From Pseudomonas sp. MAG733B (GTDB taxonomy: Bacteria; Pseudomonadota; Gammaproteobacteria; Pseudomonadales; Pseudomonadaceae), in NCBI RefSeq assembly GCF_036884845.1, contig NZ_CP145732.1, positions 496,001 to 560,000 on the forward strand: a stretch of 64,000 nt of DNA, in the 5' to 3' direction. Under the pieces are notes generated by a model. It saw nothing but the letters and a program-made list of their open reading frames with translations. It was not told where the DNA came from and did not search any database. This document shows positions 33,394 through 44,252 of the stretch, in pieces (position 1 is the stretch's first letter; each line of letters starts with the position of its first letter). A program made the translations under genes and the position numbers.

Positions 33394-34500
33394 ATGTCAC
33401 TGCCTACTGTTGCACCGGTTTCCCCTGCGGAACTGGAAGCTCGTTTACGCTTGCACCGTTTGCCGGAACTCGGCCCGGCGCGGTTCAAGAAGTTGCTGGA
33501 AGCCTTCGGCTCGGCGTCCAAAGCCATCAGCGCACCAGCCAGTGCCTGGCGTGCCCTGGGTTTGCCGCTGGCATGTTCCGATGCCAGGCGCTGCGCTGAA
33601 ATTCGCGATGGTGCGAGCCATGCATTGGCCTGGCTAGAGCGTCCGGCCCAGCATTTATTGATGTGGGACCAGCCTGACTACCCGGCGCTGCTCGCAGAAA
33701 TCAGCGATGCCCCGCCGATGTTATTTGTGGCGGGCGATCCGCGCATCCTGGAAAAACCACAGCTGGCGATGGTCGGCAGTCGCCGCGCTTCAAGGCCGGG
33801 CATGGACACCGCCGCTGCTTTTTCCCGCAGTCTGGCCGGTGCCGGTTTTGTCATCACCAGCGGTCTGGCGCTGGGCATCGACGCCGCGGCGCATCAGGCG
33901 GCGCTGGACGTTGGCGGGCAAACGATCGGCGTGCTCGGCACGGGGCTGGAAAAGTTTTATCCACAGCGCAATCGACGACTGGCGGACGCCATGATCGCGT
34001 CAGGCAGCGCGGTGCTTTCGGAGTTCCCGCTGGACACTGGCCCCAGCGCCAGCAACTTCCCGCGACGCAATCGCATCATCAGTGGTTTGTCCCTGGGCGT
34101 GCTGGTGGTCGAGGCCAGTGTCGCCAGCGGTTCGTTGATCACCGCGAGGCTGGCGGCGGAACAGGGGCGCGAGGTGTATGCGATTCCGGGGTCGATCCAT
34201 CACCCTGGCGCCAAGGGTTGCCACCAGTTGATCCGCGACGGTGCGGTGCTGGTGGAGACTGTCGAGCATATCCTCGAAGCGCTACGTGGCTGGCAACAAC
34301 TGTCGTTATCCACAGAAACGCCCAACGTGAATACGCGTCATCCTTTGCTGAAGTTGCTCCACGCCGCGCCCCACACCAGCGAAGCCCTGGCCGATGCCAG
34401 CGGCTGGACGTTGCCCAAGGTGCTGGTGGCGCTGACCGAACTGGAAATGGACGGCAGCGCCGTGTGTGAAAACGGGCGCTGGTTTGCGCGGGTGAGCTAG
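33394..34500 (+). CDS. dprA: DNA-processing protein DprA
   Basis: This 368-residue protein loads RecA on incoming single-stranded DNA during transformation. An N-terminal SAM-like helical region (RLHRLPELGPARFKKLL) precedes the Rossmann core with MVGSRRASRPGMDTA, TSGLALGIDAAAHQAAL and SEFPLDTGPSASNFPRRNRI; a C-terminal winged domain follows. Length is normal. Three exact DnaA 9-mers fall in or just before it (33339, 33957, 34306). Confidence 0.96.
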   Translation: MSLPTVAPVSPAELEARLRLHRLPELGPARFKKLLEAFGSASKAISAPASAWRALGLPLACSDARRCAEIRDGASHALAWLERPAQHLLMWDQPDYPALLAEISDAPPMLFVAGDPRILEKPQLAMVGSRRASRPGMDTAAAFSRSLAGAGFVITSGLALGIDAAAHQAALDVGGQTIGVLGTGLEKFYPQRNRRLADAMIASGSAVLSEFPLDTGPSASNFPRRNRIISGLSLGVLVVEASVASGSLITARLAAEQGREVYAIPGSIHHPGAKGCHQLIRDGAVLVETVEHILEALRGWQQLSLSTETPNVNTRHPLLKLLHAAPHTSEALADASGWTLPKVLVALTELEMDGSAVCENGRWFARVS

Positions 34501-34554
34501 GTTTTATAAGGAAGATCGGTAAACTGCGCAGAGCCTTATTCTGGAGAGTTTTTC

Positions 34555-35112
34555 ATGGTCAACAGTTGGCGTGTGCAACAAGCCGCACGAGCCATTCGCG
34601 CAGGGGCGGTGCTTGCCTACCCAACCGAAGCCGTCTGGGGTCTGGGTTGCGACCCGTGGGACGAAGAAGCAGTCGAGCGGCTGCTGATGATCAAGGGTCG
34701 GTCTGTGGATAAGGGCCTGATCCTGGTCGCGGACAACATTCGCCAGTTCGACTTCCTCTTCGAAGATTTCCCTGAGCTGTGGATGGACCGCATGGCCAGC
34801 ACCTGGCCGGGGCCGAACACTTGGCTGGTGCCGCATCAGAACCTGTTGCCGCAGTGGATTACCGGCGTGCATGAAACGGTGGCGCTGCGGGTCAGTGATC
34901 ATCCGCAAGTGCGGGAATTGTGCGCGCTGGTCGGGCCACTGGTGTCGACTTCCGCCAACCCGCAAGGCCGGCCGGCGGCGCGTACGCGGATTCGCGTCGA
35001 GCAGTACTTCCGTGGTCAGGTTGATATGGTGCTCGGCGGGATGCTGGGCGGGCGCAAGAATCCGAGTGTGATTCGGGATCTGGCGACCGGCCACGTTGTG
35101 CGCCCGGATTAA
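34555..35112 (+). CDS. tsaC: Threonylcarbamoyl-AMP synthase
   Basis: This 185-residue YrdC/RimN-type enzyme makes threonylcarbamoyl-AMP for t6A37 of t[17 protein letters not shown] is the N-terminal motif, [15 protein letters not shown] contains the substrate lysine region, and [12 protein letters not shown] is the C-terminal motif. GGAGAG precedes the ATG. It follows dprA by 54 nt, the common order. Confidence 0.96.
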   Translation: MVNSWRVQQAARAIRAGAVLAYPTEAVWGLGCDPWDEEAVERLLMIKGRSVDKGLILVADNIRQFDFLFEDFPELWMDRMASTWPGPNTWLVPHQNLLPQWITGVHETVALRVSDHPQVRELCALVGPLVSTSANPQGRPAARTRIRVEQYFRGQVDMVLGGMLGGRKNPSVIRDLATGHVVRPD

Positions 35113-35125
35113 GACCGAGGCGCGT

Positions 35126-35205
35126 CCATCGCTAGCAGGCTAGCTCCCACATTGGATCTGTGGCGATCACAAAACCTGTGTGGGAGCTAGCCTGCTAGCG
35201 ATGGC
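35126..35205. repeat. REP doublet, family 2
   Basis: Inverted copies of TGTGGGAGCTAGCCTGCTAG plus CGATGG, between the convergent genes tsaC and qor. The family recurs at 45013-45091. Confidence 0.9.
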
Positions 35206-35210
35206 GTCAG

Positions 35211-36188
35211 TCAGGGCAACAAAACCACCGAACCAGTCGTACGCCGCGCCGACAACTCGGTCTGTGCCTTCGCCGCATCCGCCAGTGAAAACGTCTGGCT
35301 GATATCCACCTTCACCTTGCCGCTGATGATCATCTCGAACAATTCATCAGCCATGCGCTGCAGGTTCTCGGCGTTGTTGGCGTAGGTTCCCAAGGTCGGC
35401 CGGGTGACGTACAGCGAGCCCTTCCCCGCCAGAATCCCCAGGTTCACCCCGTCTACCGCACCGGACGCATTGCCGAAACTCACCACCAGTCCACGCGGCG
35501 CAGCGCTATCGAGTGACGTCAGCCAGGTGTCCTTGCCGACTCCGTCGTACACCACCGGGACTTTTTTGCCGTCAGTCAGTTCCAGTACGCGTTGTGCGAC
35601 GTTTTCATGGCTGTAGTCGATGGTCGCCCATGCACCGTTGGCTTTGGCCAGCGCGGCTTTCTCCGCTGAGCTCACTGTGCCGATCAACTTCACGCCCAAG
35701 GCCTTGGCCCATTGGCAGGCCAGGGAGCCTACGCCGCCGGCAGCCGCGTGGAACAGAATGGTTTCGCCACCCTTGAGTTCATAAGTCTGACGCAACAGGT
35801 ACTGCACGGTCAGGCCTTTGAGCATGACGCCGGCAGCCTGTTCGAAACTGATGGCGTCCGGCAGTTTCACCAGATTGGCTTCGGGCAAAACATGAATCTC
35901 GCTGTAGGCACCCAGCGGACCGCTGCCATACGCCACGCGATCACCGACCTTGAAGCGGGTGACATCGCTGCCGACCGCTTCGACCACGCCTGCACCTTCC
36001 GAACCCACGCCCGATGGCAAGGACGGTGGCGGATAGAGACCGCTGCGGTAGTAGGTGTCGATGAAGTTCAGGCCGATGGCCTTGTTGCTCACGCGGACTT
36101 CCTTCGGACCCGGCGCGGCGGGTTGGTAATCCACATACTCAAGCACTTCGGGGCCGCCGTGGGCACGGAACTGGATACGCTTTGCCAT
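35211..36188 (-). CDS. qor: NADPH:quinone oxidoreductase
   Basis: This 325-residue zinc-free MDR enzyme reduces quinones with NADPH. MAKRIQFRAHGGPEVLEYVD is the start; the coenzyme loop is AAAGGVGSLACQWAKALG, and GSEGAGVVEAVG is the MDR signature region. No catalytic-zinc cysteine motif is present, as expected for the family. I use the second ATG of the frame. Divergent from hemF. Confidence 0.94.
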   Translation of the reverse strand: MAKRIQFRAHGGPEVLEYVDYQPAAPGPKEVRVSNKAIGLNFIDTYYRSGLYPPPSLPSGVGSEGAGVVEAVGSDVTRFKVGDRVAYGSGPLGAYSEIHVLPEANLVKLPDAISFEQAAGVMLKGLTVQYLLRQTYELKGGETILFHAAAGGVGSLACQWAKALGVKLIGTVSSAEKAALAKANGAWATIDYSHENVAQRVLELTDGKKVPVVYDGVGKDTWLTSLDSAAPRGLVVSFGNASGAVDGVNLGILAGKGSLYVTRPTLGTYANNAENLQRMADELFEMIISGKVKVDISQTFSLADAAKAQTELSARRTTGSVVLLP

Positions 36189-36335
36189 CTGCACTCTCCT
36201 GAGATCGTTGCTGATTGTGTAAATGCGAAGCGCCCTATCGGACTCCTAAGCTTGATCTTCGTCAACTGCGACGGAACAAGGTGCAGTGTTATCCTACGCA
36301 GCAATTTGCTGCCGGCCTTGTATAACGCCGCGTAG

Positions 36336-37274
<939 letters not shown>

Positions 37275-37285
37275 GAGGAATGTTG

Positions 37286-38107
37286 ATGGACCGTTATGTC
37301 GTTTTCGGTAACCCGATTGGCCACAGCAAATCGCCGCTGATTCATCGCCTGTTTGCCGAGCAGACCGCACAGAAACTCGACTACAGCACTTTGCTGGCGC
37401 CCCTCGACGATTTTTCCGGCTGTGCCCGGGCATTTTTCCTCGAGGGTCGTGGGGCGAATGTGACGGTGCCGTTCAAGGAAGAGGCCTATCGCCTGGCCAA
37501 CAACCTGACCGCGCGGGCGCAACGAGCCGGCGCGGTGAACACTCTGAGCAAACTGGACGATGGCACTCTGTTGGGTGACAACACCGACGGCGCCGGACTG
37601 GTGCGGGACCTGACGGTCAACGCCGGGTTCAGCCTCAAGGGCAAACGCATCCTGTTGTTGGGCGCCGGTGGCGCGGTGCGCGGTGCACTGGAACCGTTGC
37701 TCGCCGAGCAACCGGCGTCGGTGATCATCGCCAACCGTACAGTGGACAAAGCCGAGTTGCTGGCGGAACTGTTCTGTGATCTGGGGCCGGTGTCGGCCAG
37801 TGGTTACGACTGGTTGCAGGAGTCGGTGGACCTGATCATCAACGCGACGTCCGCGAGCCTGACGGGCGATGTGCCGCCGATTGCCGCCAGCCTGATCGAA
37901 CCGGGCAAAACGGTTTGCTACGACATGATGTATGGCAAGGAACCGACCTCGTTCTGCCGCTGGGCCAGCGAGCACGGCGCGGCGGTGTCGATGGATGGGT
38001 TGGGGATGCTCGCCGAGCAAGCGGCGGAAGCGTTCTTCCTGTGGCGCGGCGTGCGTCCGGATACAGCGCCGGTGCTGGCTGAACTTCGCCGGCAATTGGC
38101 TTTATAG
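37286..38107 (+). CDS. aroE: Shikimate dehydrogenase (NADP+)
   Basis: This 273-residue enzyme reduces 3-dehydroshikimate. [17 protein letters not shown] is the shikimate-binding motif with its Ser pair. [11 protein letters not shown] contains the catalytic Lys and [15 protein letters not shown] is the NADP loop. I choose the ATG at 37286; the ATG six nt earlier lies inside the GAGGAA Shine-Dalgarno context. Confidence 0.96.
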   Translation: MDRYVVFGNPIGHSKSPLIHRLFAEQTAQKLDYSTLLAPLDDFSGCARAFFLEGRGANVTVPFKEEAYRLANNLTARAQRAGAVNTLSKLDDGTLLGDNTDGAGLVRDLTVNAGFSLKGKRILLLGAGGAVRGALEPLLAEQPASVIIANRTVDKAELLAELFCDLGPVSASGYDWLQESVDLIINATSASLTGDVPPIAASLIEPGKTVCYDMMYGKEPTSFCRWASEHGAAVSMDGLGMLAEQAAEAFFLWRGVRPDTAPVLAELRRQLAL

Positions 38108-38111
38108 CATT

Positions 38112-38206
38112 TGTGGCGAGGGAGCTCGCTCCCGCTGGGCTGCGCAGCAGACCTGAATACTTTGCAGGCGCTTCGCACCTGAGCGGGAGCAAGCTCCCTC
38201 GCCACA
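38112..38206. repeat. REP doublet, family 3
   Basis: Inverted copies of TGTGGCGAGGGAGCTCGCTC plus CCGCT (left) and its inverse with CAAGCTCC (right), between convergent aroE and the SulP gene. Recurs at 39857-39988. Confidence 0.9.
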
Positions 38207-38235
38207 GGGTTCAGTTTTTAATCCAGCAAATTCGT

Positions 38236-39804
38236 TCAATCCTCAAACCGAATCGGGCATTTCTCTGCCCCTTCAAGCTTCCTCAACTCATCCACCACCT
38301 GCGGCCGAGCCTGGCGTAAGGTCAAGCTACGATCCTGGCGCAGCAACCGCCGTGCTTCCTGATGCAGCATCTCCACGCCTGAATAGTCGATGAAGTTGAT
38401 CTGCTGCGCCTCGATCACCACGCGCGCGCCGTGCATGCGTTGCAGGCGTACTTGCAGGTAATGGCTGGCGCCGAAAAAGATCGAGCCGCCGACTCGCAGG
38501 ATGTCTTCATCGCCGTCGCGCAGATGTTGTACCCGCGGTTGCGAGGTGCGCTTGAGGTAGAAAAACAGCGATGCCAACACCCCGGCGTAGATCGCCGTTT
38601 GCAATTCCAGCAGCAGCGTGGCGACACATGTCAGAGCCATGACCACGAACTCGGCGCGGCTGACCCGCAGTAATGCGCGAATGCCGCGATGATCCACCAG
38701 GCCCCAGGCGATCAACAGAATGCTGCCGGCCATCGCCGGAATCGGGATGTGCGCGATCAGGCTGGCGCCGAAAATCGCGAACAGCGCCACCCACAGCGCC
38801 GAAAAAATCCCAGCCAGTGGCGAACATGCGCCCGCTTCGTAACTCAGGCCCGAACGCGTGAAGGAGCCTGCCGACAGCGATCCGGAGAAAAACGCACCGA
38901 CGATATTCGACAGGCCTTGGGCGCGAACTTCCTGGTTCGCGTCGAGTAATTGCTGCGAACGTGCAGAGATCGAGCGGGCAATCGACAGGCTGGTTACCAA
39001 CCCAAGCATTCCCACCGCCACGGCACTGGGCAGCAGACGCAGGATCAGATCGAGGTCGAGCGGCAGCGGACTGAAGGGTGGCAGTTTTCCGGTAAAAGCA
39101 CTGACCAGCTGCACATGGCCGAACATCGATGGCCAGAGCCAGACCAGCAATGCGCCCAGCACCAGCGTGATCAGCAGCGTCGGCCAGCGCGGTAGCCACA
39201 GTTTGAGGATTATGCCCACCACCACAGTCGCTAGCCCCAGCACCAGCGAGGGTTTGTCCACTTCGCCGAGGTGGCGCAACAGCGTGATGAAACTGTCCAG
39301 CGCGGTGGCCTGGCTGGGCAAGTCGAGCCCCAGCAGGTTGGGTAGTTGGCCGATGGCAATCACCACCGCCGCGCCGAGGGTGAAACCGAGCACCACCGAG
39401 TGAGAAACGAAATTCACCAGCGCGCCAAAGCGCAGCAATCCCAACAACCACTGGAAAATCCCGGCCAGGAAGGTCAGTAACAGAATCACGGTGACGTAGT
39501 CCTGCGTCGCCGGAACGGCCAGAGGACTGACACTGGCATACAGGACAATGGAGATGGCCGCCGTAGGACCGCAGATCAAATGCCACGATGAACCCCAGAG
39601 GCACGCGATCAGCACCGGAATGATTGCCGCGTACAGACCGTACTCCGGTGGGAGACCGGCGATCAGTGCGTAGGCAATGGATTGCGGCAACGCGAGAATC
39701 GCACCGCTGAGGCCGACGATCAGGTCACGCCCGACGCTGGCGCGGGTTTGCCGGGGCAACCAGGAAAGAAAGGGGAAGAGTGAATGGCGGCTGGGGAAGG
39801 CCAT
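38236..39804 (-). CDS. SulP-family anion transporter with STAS domain
   Basis: This 522-residue inner-membrane protein has ten or more hydrophobic segments, the SulP signature region around ALPQSIAYALIAGLPPEYGLYA, and a C-terminal STAS domain (about residues 415-515, FIDYSGVEMLHQEARRLL). The family exchanges or cotransports sulfate, bicarbonate or related anions; the substrate is not readable. Its place beside choline-sulfate genes suggests sulfate handling. REP doublets lie on both sides. Confidence 0.9.
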   Translation of the reverse strand: MAFPSRHSLFPFLSWLPRQTRASVGRDLIVGLSGAILALPQSIAYALIAGLPPEYGLYAAIIPVLIACLWGSSWHLICGPTAAISIVLYASVSPLAVPATQDYVTVILLLTFLAGIFQWLLGLLRFGALVNFVSHSVVLGFTLGAAVVIAIGQLPNLLGLDLPSQATALDSFITLLRHLGEVDKPSLVLGLATVVVGIILKLWLPRWPTLLITLVLGALLVWLWPSMFGHVQLVSAFTGKLPPFSPLPLDLDLILRLLPSAVAVGMLGLVTSLSIARSISARSQQLLDANQEVRAQGLSNIVGAFFSGSLSAGSFTRSGLSYEAGACSPLAGIFSALWVALFAIFGASLIAHIPIPAMAGSILLIAWGLVDHRGIRALLRVSRAEFVVMALTCVATLLLELQTAIYAGVLASLFFYLKRTSQPRVQHLRDGDEDILRVGGSIFFGASHYLQVRLQRMHGARVVIEAQQINFIDYSGVEMLHQEARRLLRQDRSLTLRQARPQVVDELRKLEGAEKCPIRFED

Positions 39805-39856
39805 GGGTCCTCTCGGTTGGGGGTTTTACGAAAGAGTATCAGGACAAGTTGATCAT

Positions 39857-39988
39857 TGTGGCGAGGGAGCTTGCTCCCGCTGGAGCGCGTAGCGCTCCCA
39901 ATCCGGTCAACGCGGTTTGTCAGCCTTACCGAGTTTTCCGGGTTTGCGTCTGCTACGCAGCCGAGCGGGAGCAAGCTCCCTCGCCACA
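39857..39988. repeat. REP doublet, family 3
   Basis: Inverted copies of the family 3 repeat at 39857-39881 and 39964-39988, in the 191-bp gap between choX and the SulP gene. An 82-bp spacer separates the arms. Confidence 0.9.
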
Positions 39989-39995
39989 AAGGCTC

Positions 39996-40913
39996 TTAAA
40001 GCTTGGCTTTTACAGCCGGCAACGCATCCTTGCCATCCACGGTCTTCACGCCATCCAGCCATTTATCCAGCACCGCCGGGTTGGCTTTGATCCACGCTTT
40101 GGCGGCGTCAGCATTGCTGACTTTCTTGTTCACCACCTCGGCCATGATGCTGTTTTCCATCTCCTGGGTGAAGTTCAGGTTGGTCAGCAGCTTGCCAACG
40201 TTCGGGCAGGCCTGTGCATAACCTTTGCGAGTCAGGGTGTGAACGCTGCCGGTGTCGCCGAAATATTTCTCGCCGCCCTTCAAATAATGCATTTTCAGCT
40301 GCACGTTCATCGGGTGCGGAGTCCAGCCGAGGAAGGTCACGAATTTCTGTTTCTTCACTGCGCGGGACACTTCGGCCAGCATCGCCTGTTCGCTGGACTC
40401 GACCAGTTTCCACTGGCCCATATCGAAATCGTTTTTCTTGATGATCTCTTGCAGCGAAATATTCGCCGGCGCACCGGAGCCGATGCCGTAGATCTTGTGA
40501 TCGAACTTGTCGGCGTATTTGTTCAGGTCGGCAAAGTTATGCACACCCGCGTCCCATACGTAGTCCGGGACAGCGAGGGTGAATTCGGTGCCGTCGAGGT
40601 TTTTCGCCAATTGCGTGACATCGCCGGTGGCCACGAACTTATCGTAGAAGCCCTGCTGCGCTGGCATCCAGTTACCCAGGAATACGTCAACCTGGCCGTC
40701 CTTGAGCCCGCCAAAGGTGATCGGCACCGCGAGGGTGTCGACCTTGGCCTTGTAGCCCATGCCGTCCAACAGAAACCCGGTGATGGCGTTGGTCGCGGCG
40801 ATGTCACTCCAGCCCGGATCGGCCATTTTCACCGTCTCGCATTGATCGGCGAAAGCCGATGCACTGCCCAGAGCCAAGAGCCCGACCGTCAGTACTGTGG
40901 ATAACCTTTGCAT
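39996..40913 (-). CDS. choX: Choline ABC transporter substrate-binding protein
   Basis: This 305-residue periplasmic protein has a signal peptide (MQRLSTVLTVGLLALGSASAFA) and the OpuAC fold. Aromatic residues for the quaternary amine cage are likely in PGWSDIAATNA, GNWMPAQQ and LGWTPHPMNV. It is 16 nt downstream of betC, so choline released from choline-O-sulfate and the choline importer are expressed together. The permease and ATPase of the transporter are not in the window. Confidence 0.92.
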   Translation of the reverse strand: MQRLSTVLTVGLLALGSASAFADQCETVKMADPGWSDIAATNAITGFLLDGMGYKAKVDTLAVPITFGGLKDGQVDVFLGNWMPAQQGFYDKFVATGDVTQLAKNLDGTEFTLAVPDYVWDAGVHNFADLNKYADKFDHKIYGIGSGAPANISLQEIIKKNDFDMGQWKLVESSEQAMLAEVSRAVKKQKFVTFLGWTPHPMNVQLKMHYLKGGEKYFGDTGSVHTLTRKGYAQACPNVGKLLTNLNFTQEMENSIMAEVVNKKVSNADAAKAWIKANPAVLDKWLDGVKTVDGKDALPAVKAKL

Positions 40914-40929
40914 GGACTTCCCCTTAACA

Positions 40930-42444
40930 TTATTGGTTTTGGCAGGGTTGTGGATAACGTGCTTTACGCTCCAGATCGTCGAGGTCGATGTGGTTACGCA
41001 TGTATTGCTGACTGGCGTCCACCAGCGGCTGGTGATCCCAGCTCTTCAGCTTGCCGATGGTCAGGGCATCGGCGACAAAACGTCGGCGCCTCTGACTCGC
41101 GAGCACCTGTTGGTGAATCGCCGGAATATTCCATTTAACCCGCGCTTCGGCGAGAAAATCGTCGAAAAGCTGACGATGTTGTGGCGACTGGCTGAGTTCT
41201 TCCAGTTCGCGCGGGTCATTGTGTACGTCGAAGAGTAGGCAAGGGTCGTCTTCGCTGTAGATGAATTTGTAGGCGCCTCGGCGAATCATCATCAGCGGGC
41301 TGATGGTGCCTTCGGCCATGTACTCGCCAAATACTTCGTCGTGCCCGCCATGCCCTTGAAGATGCGGCACAAGCGATCGACCGTCGAGCGGCAAGCCTGG
41401 TTCCAGAGTGCCGCCCGCCAGTTCAACGAAGGTCGGCAGCAGGTCGGCGGTGGACACCGAGGCGCTGACTCGGCCAGCGCCGAACTGCCCTGGTGCACTT
41501 ATCAACAGGGGCACCCGCGCGGCCATTTCATACCAGTGCATTTTGTACCAGAGGCCACGCTCGCCGAGCATGTCACCGTGGTCGCCGGAGAAGACGATTA
41601 TGGTGTCGTCGATCAGCCCGGTATCTTCGAGTGTTTGCAGGAGTTTGCCGACGTTGCTGTCGATATAGCTGCAAGCACCGAAATAAGCGCGGCGTGCATC
41701 GCGGATCTTATCCACAGGCAGCGGTTTGTCCCACAGATCGTAGACCTTGAGCAAACGCTGGGAATGCGGATCGAGTTCATGTTGATTTGGCGTTGCAGGC
41801 AATGGGATATCGGCATCGTCGTACAGATCCCAGAACGCTTTGGGAATCGTGTACGGGTCGTGTGGGTGCGTCATCGAAACGGTCAGGCAGAACGGCTGAT
41901 CGCCGTCCTCGCGAATGTGATCGAACAGATATTGCTGGGCCTTGAACACCACCTCTTCGTCGAAATCCAGCTGATTGGTGCGCACGCAGGGCCCGGCTTG
42001 CAGTACCGACGACATGTTGTGATACCAGGTCGGACGCACATCCGGCTCATCCCAGTTCACCGCCCAACCGTAGTCGGCCGGATAGATATCGCTGGTCAGA
42101 CGTTCCTCATAGCCATGCAACTGGTCCGGGCCGCAAAAATGCATCTTGCCCGACAGCGCGGTGCGGTAGCCGAGACGCCGCAGGTAGTGTGCATAAGTCG
42201 GTACATCGGCGGGGAAATCCGCCGCGTTGTCGTAGGCGCCGATCTTGCTCGGCAGTTGTCCGCTGACCAGGGTAAAACGCGACGGCGCGCACAACGGGCT
42301 GTTGCAGTAAGCGGCGTCGAACACTACGCCTTGTGCGGCGAGGCGGCTCAAATTCGGTAGTTTGATGGGCGATGGGCCGTAGATCGGCAACATTGGCGCG
42401 GCCATTTGATCGGCCATGATGAAAAGAATGTTCTTGCGCTTCAT
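40930..42444 (-). CDS. betC: Choline-sulfatase
   Basis: This 504-residue arylsulfatase-family enzyme cleaves choline-O-sulfate into choline and sulfate. The formylglycine motif is Cys52 in SPLCAPSRFTLVSG (CxPSR). The N-terminal metal ligands are in MADQM and further ones in FSGDHGDMLGERG. The C-terminal choline-sulfatase extension (DLDDLERKARYPQPCQNQ) is present. I start at MKRKNILFIMADQM. No signal peptide, so the reaction is cytoplasmic. Divergent from its regulator betR. Confidence 0.95.
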   Translation of the reverse strand: MKRKNILFIMADQMAAPMLPIYGPSPIKLPNLSRLAAQGVVFDAAYCNSPLCAPSRFTLVSGQLPSKIGAYDNAADFPADVPTYAHYLRRLGYRTALSGKMHFCGPDQLHGYEERLTSDIYPADYGWAVNWDEPDVRPTWYHNMSSVLQAGPCVRTNQLDFDEEVVFKAQQYLFDHIREDGDQPFCLTVSMTHPHDPYTIPKAFWDLYDDADIPLPATPNQHELDPHSQRLLKVYDLWDKPLPVDKIRDARRAYFGACSYIDSNVGKLLQTLEDTGLIDDTIIVFSGDHGDMLGERGLWYKMHWYEMAARVPLLISAPGQFGAGRVSASVSTADLLPTFVELAGGTLEPGLPLDGRSLVPHLQGHGGHDEVFGEYMAEGTISPLMMIRRGAYKFIYSEDDPCLLFDVHNDPRELEELSQSPQHRQLFDDFLAEARVKWNIPAIHQQVLASQRRRRFVADALTIGKLKSWDHQPLVDASQQYMRNHIDLDDLERKARYPQPCQNQ

Positions 42445-42545
42445 GTGATCGCGGCATTCCATAGTGGATGTTTATGCGAGAGTGCTGGGATCGAGGATGG
42501 AACCCACAACTTTTGCGGTAAAGCCCATGCGCGGCAATGACTAGG

Positions 42546-42560
42546 ATAAGCACAGCTTAT
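42546..42560. promoter_or_regulatory. LysR-type operator overlapping the betR start codon
   Basis: ATAAGC-ACA-GCTTAT is a perfect 6-3-6 inverted repeat and fits the T-N11-A LysR box. Its last bases overlap the ATG of betR (42559). It lies in the 114-bp betC-betR divergent region. Confidence 0.65.
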
Positions 42561-43509
42561 GTATGACGCCCTCGGTGACCTGTCTCTGGATTTGCTCCGC
42601 GCTTTCGAATCGGCGGCGCGACAACGCAGCTTCACGGCAGCGGCGGTTGAACTGGGTACTACGCAACCGGCCATCAGCCAACAGATCAAACGGTTGGAGG
42701 AACAACTCGCCACTCGACTGTTCGACCGAATTTACCGCGGCATCGAGTTGACGGAAGTCGGGATGATCCTTTTCGAGCAGGTTCAACTCGGTTTGCAGCA
42801 AATCGACTCAGGATTGAGTGCGATAAGTGCACAGTATCAACACGAAGTGCTGCAAGTGGCGACCGATTTCGCCTTCGCCGCCTATTGGCTGATGCCACGG
42901 CTGCACCGCTTCCACGCGGCCAATCCTCAGGTCGACGTCAGCCTCGTTACCAGCGAGCGCAGCCATAACATGCTGCGTACCGATATCGATGTGGCGGTGT
43001 TGTTCGGCGATGGGCGCTTCAAACAGGGGGAAAGCCATTGGCTTTTCAGCGAAGAAGTGTTTCCGGTGTGCAGTCCGCAACTGTTGAACGAGCGTGCCCT
43101 GCCCTTGCCTGCCCAATCGTTGCTGGAGTTTCCGCTGCTGCACCTGCGCGGGGAAAACAGCAGTAACTGGTTCGACTGGAGCGGCGTGTTTCGCGAGTTG
43201 GGCATTACCTCGCCTCCGGCCCCCGGACAATTGCGCTTCGACAATTACACCTTGTTGATTCAAGCCGCAATTGGCGGTCAGGGCGTGGCCATTGGGTGGC
43301 GGCACCTTGTGGATAACTTGCTGGCGCAAGGTTTGTTGTGTCGTCCGATCGGCGAAACGGTGATGTCCCGGTTGGGCTATTACGTGGTGTTGCCCCAGCG
43401 TAAACGACGTGGGGCGCTGATCCAGCAGTTTGTCGATTGGCTGATGGCCGAGCAGGCCAGCAGTGCCCAATCGCTCAACGGGTTGGCGTTGCCGTCGATT
43501 GCGGTTTAG
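42559..43509 (+). CDS. betR: LysR-family regulator of choline-sulfate use
   Basis: This 316-residue regulator has the N-terminal winged helix (FESAARQRSFTAAAVELGTTQPAISQQIKRLE) and a C-terminal effector-binding domain. Divergent orientation to betC is the classic arrangement of a LysR regulator with its target. The start has no good Shine-Dalgarno and is overlapped by the palindrome, suggesting autorepression. It ends 4 bp inside the convergent next gene. Confidence 0.9.
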   Translation: MYDALGDLSLDLLRAFESAARQRSFTAAAVELGTTQPAISQQIKRLEEQLATRLFDRIYRGIELTEVGMILFEQVQLGLQQIDSGLSAISAQYQHEVLQVATDFAFAAYWLMPRLHRFHAANPQVDVSLVTSERSHNMLRTDIDVAVLFGDGRFKQGESHWLFSEEVFPVCSPQLLNERALPLPAQSLLEFPLLHLRGENSSNWFDWSGVFRELGITSPPAPGQLRFDNYTLLIQAAIGGQGVAIGWRHLVDNLLAQGLLCRPIGETVMSRLGYYVVLPQRKRRGALIQQFVDWLMAEQASSAQSLNGLALPSIAV

Positions 43510-44168
43510 CTGTCTGTCGCGATGAAATTGACGTGCTCGCCGATGTGCAAATTCAGGTGCATTTCATCGGCGATACCCGTAGCGGTGCGGGCCAGTCGTT
43601 CGAGCGGTTCGGCCAGTCCCGGTTCCAGATTGCCGGCGACCTGGCTGAAGTGCTCAATGGTCAGACCCGCCACTCCGCGCGGAGCATTCACCAGCGTCCA
43701 CTGCAAGGCACTGCTTTGCAGCGCTTCGCGGATTTCGTCGGCGGCGTGGCGTTGCAGGCTGTCCTCGGTTTCCGGATCGTCCAGCACGTCGAAATTCCCC
43801 ACCAGAAACAGTCGGCGGATGTTGGCTGCCTGCATGCCGTCGATCAGCGCATCCACCGCCAGCACCTGTTCGACCGGCCCCGGCACGATGGATCTTTCCA
43901 CGTATTCGCTGTTGAACGGCAGGCCTGGTGCGTCCAGTAAACAGATGACTGCTGAACTGCCCGCTACGCTTTGCTTCACTCGCTGCGCATCAAACAGATC
44001 GCCGGTCTTGGTGCGCAAACCCGGACGCGGCGGGAGTGCCGTCAGGTTATCGAGAATGGCGATCACTTCATGCTGGCGCCGCAGCATTTCAGCCATCAGC
44101 GCGCTGCCCAGGCTACTCATGGCACCATAAAGCACCACTTTCACCACCGGGGTTTCGGCGTTTTTCAT
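43506..44168 (-). CDS. NAD(P)-binding Rossmann protein, YwnB/NmrA-like
   Basis: This 220-residue protein resembles atypical short-chain dehydrogenases: a Rossmann start (VKVVLYGAMSSLGSALMAEML), GDLFDAQRVKQSVAGSSAVI, and FLVGNFDVLDDPE. The dinucleotide loop reads GAMSSLGS instead of GxxGxxG, and I see no YxxxK pair, so catalysis is doubtful and it may be a binding or regulatory member. I start at MKNAETPVVKVVLYG. Role unknown. Confidence 0.75.
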   Translation of the reverse strand: MKNAETPVVKVVLYGAMSSLGSALMAEMLRRQHEVIAILDNLTALPPRPGLRTKTGDLFDAQRVKQSVAGSSAVICLLDAPGLPFNSEYVERSIVPGPVEQVLAVDALIDGMQAANIRRLFLVGNFDVLDDPETEDSLQRHAADEIREALQSSALQWTLVNAPRGVAGLTIEHFSQVAGNLEPGLAEPLERLARTATGIADEMHLNLHIGEHVNFIATDS

Positions 44169-44252
44169 GGCTGGACTCCGTACTTCACTGCCTATATGGC
44201 GTGTGACACATCGCAAACGGTGAGGGTTCGACTCAGGTTCAGAGGGATTTCA

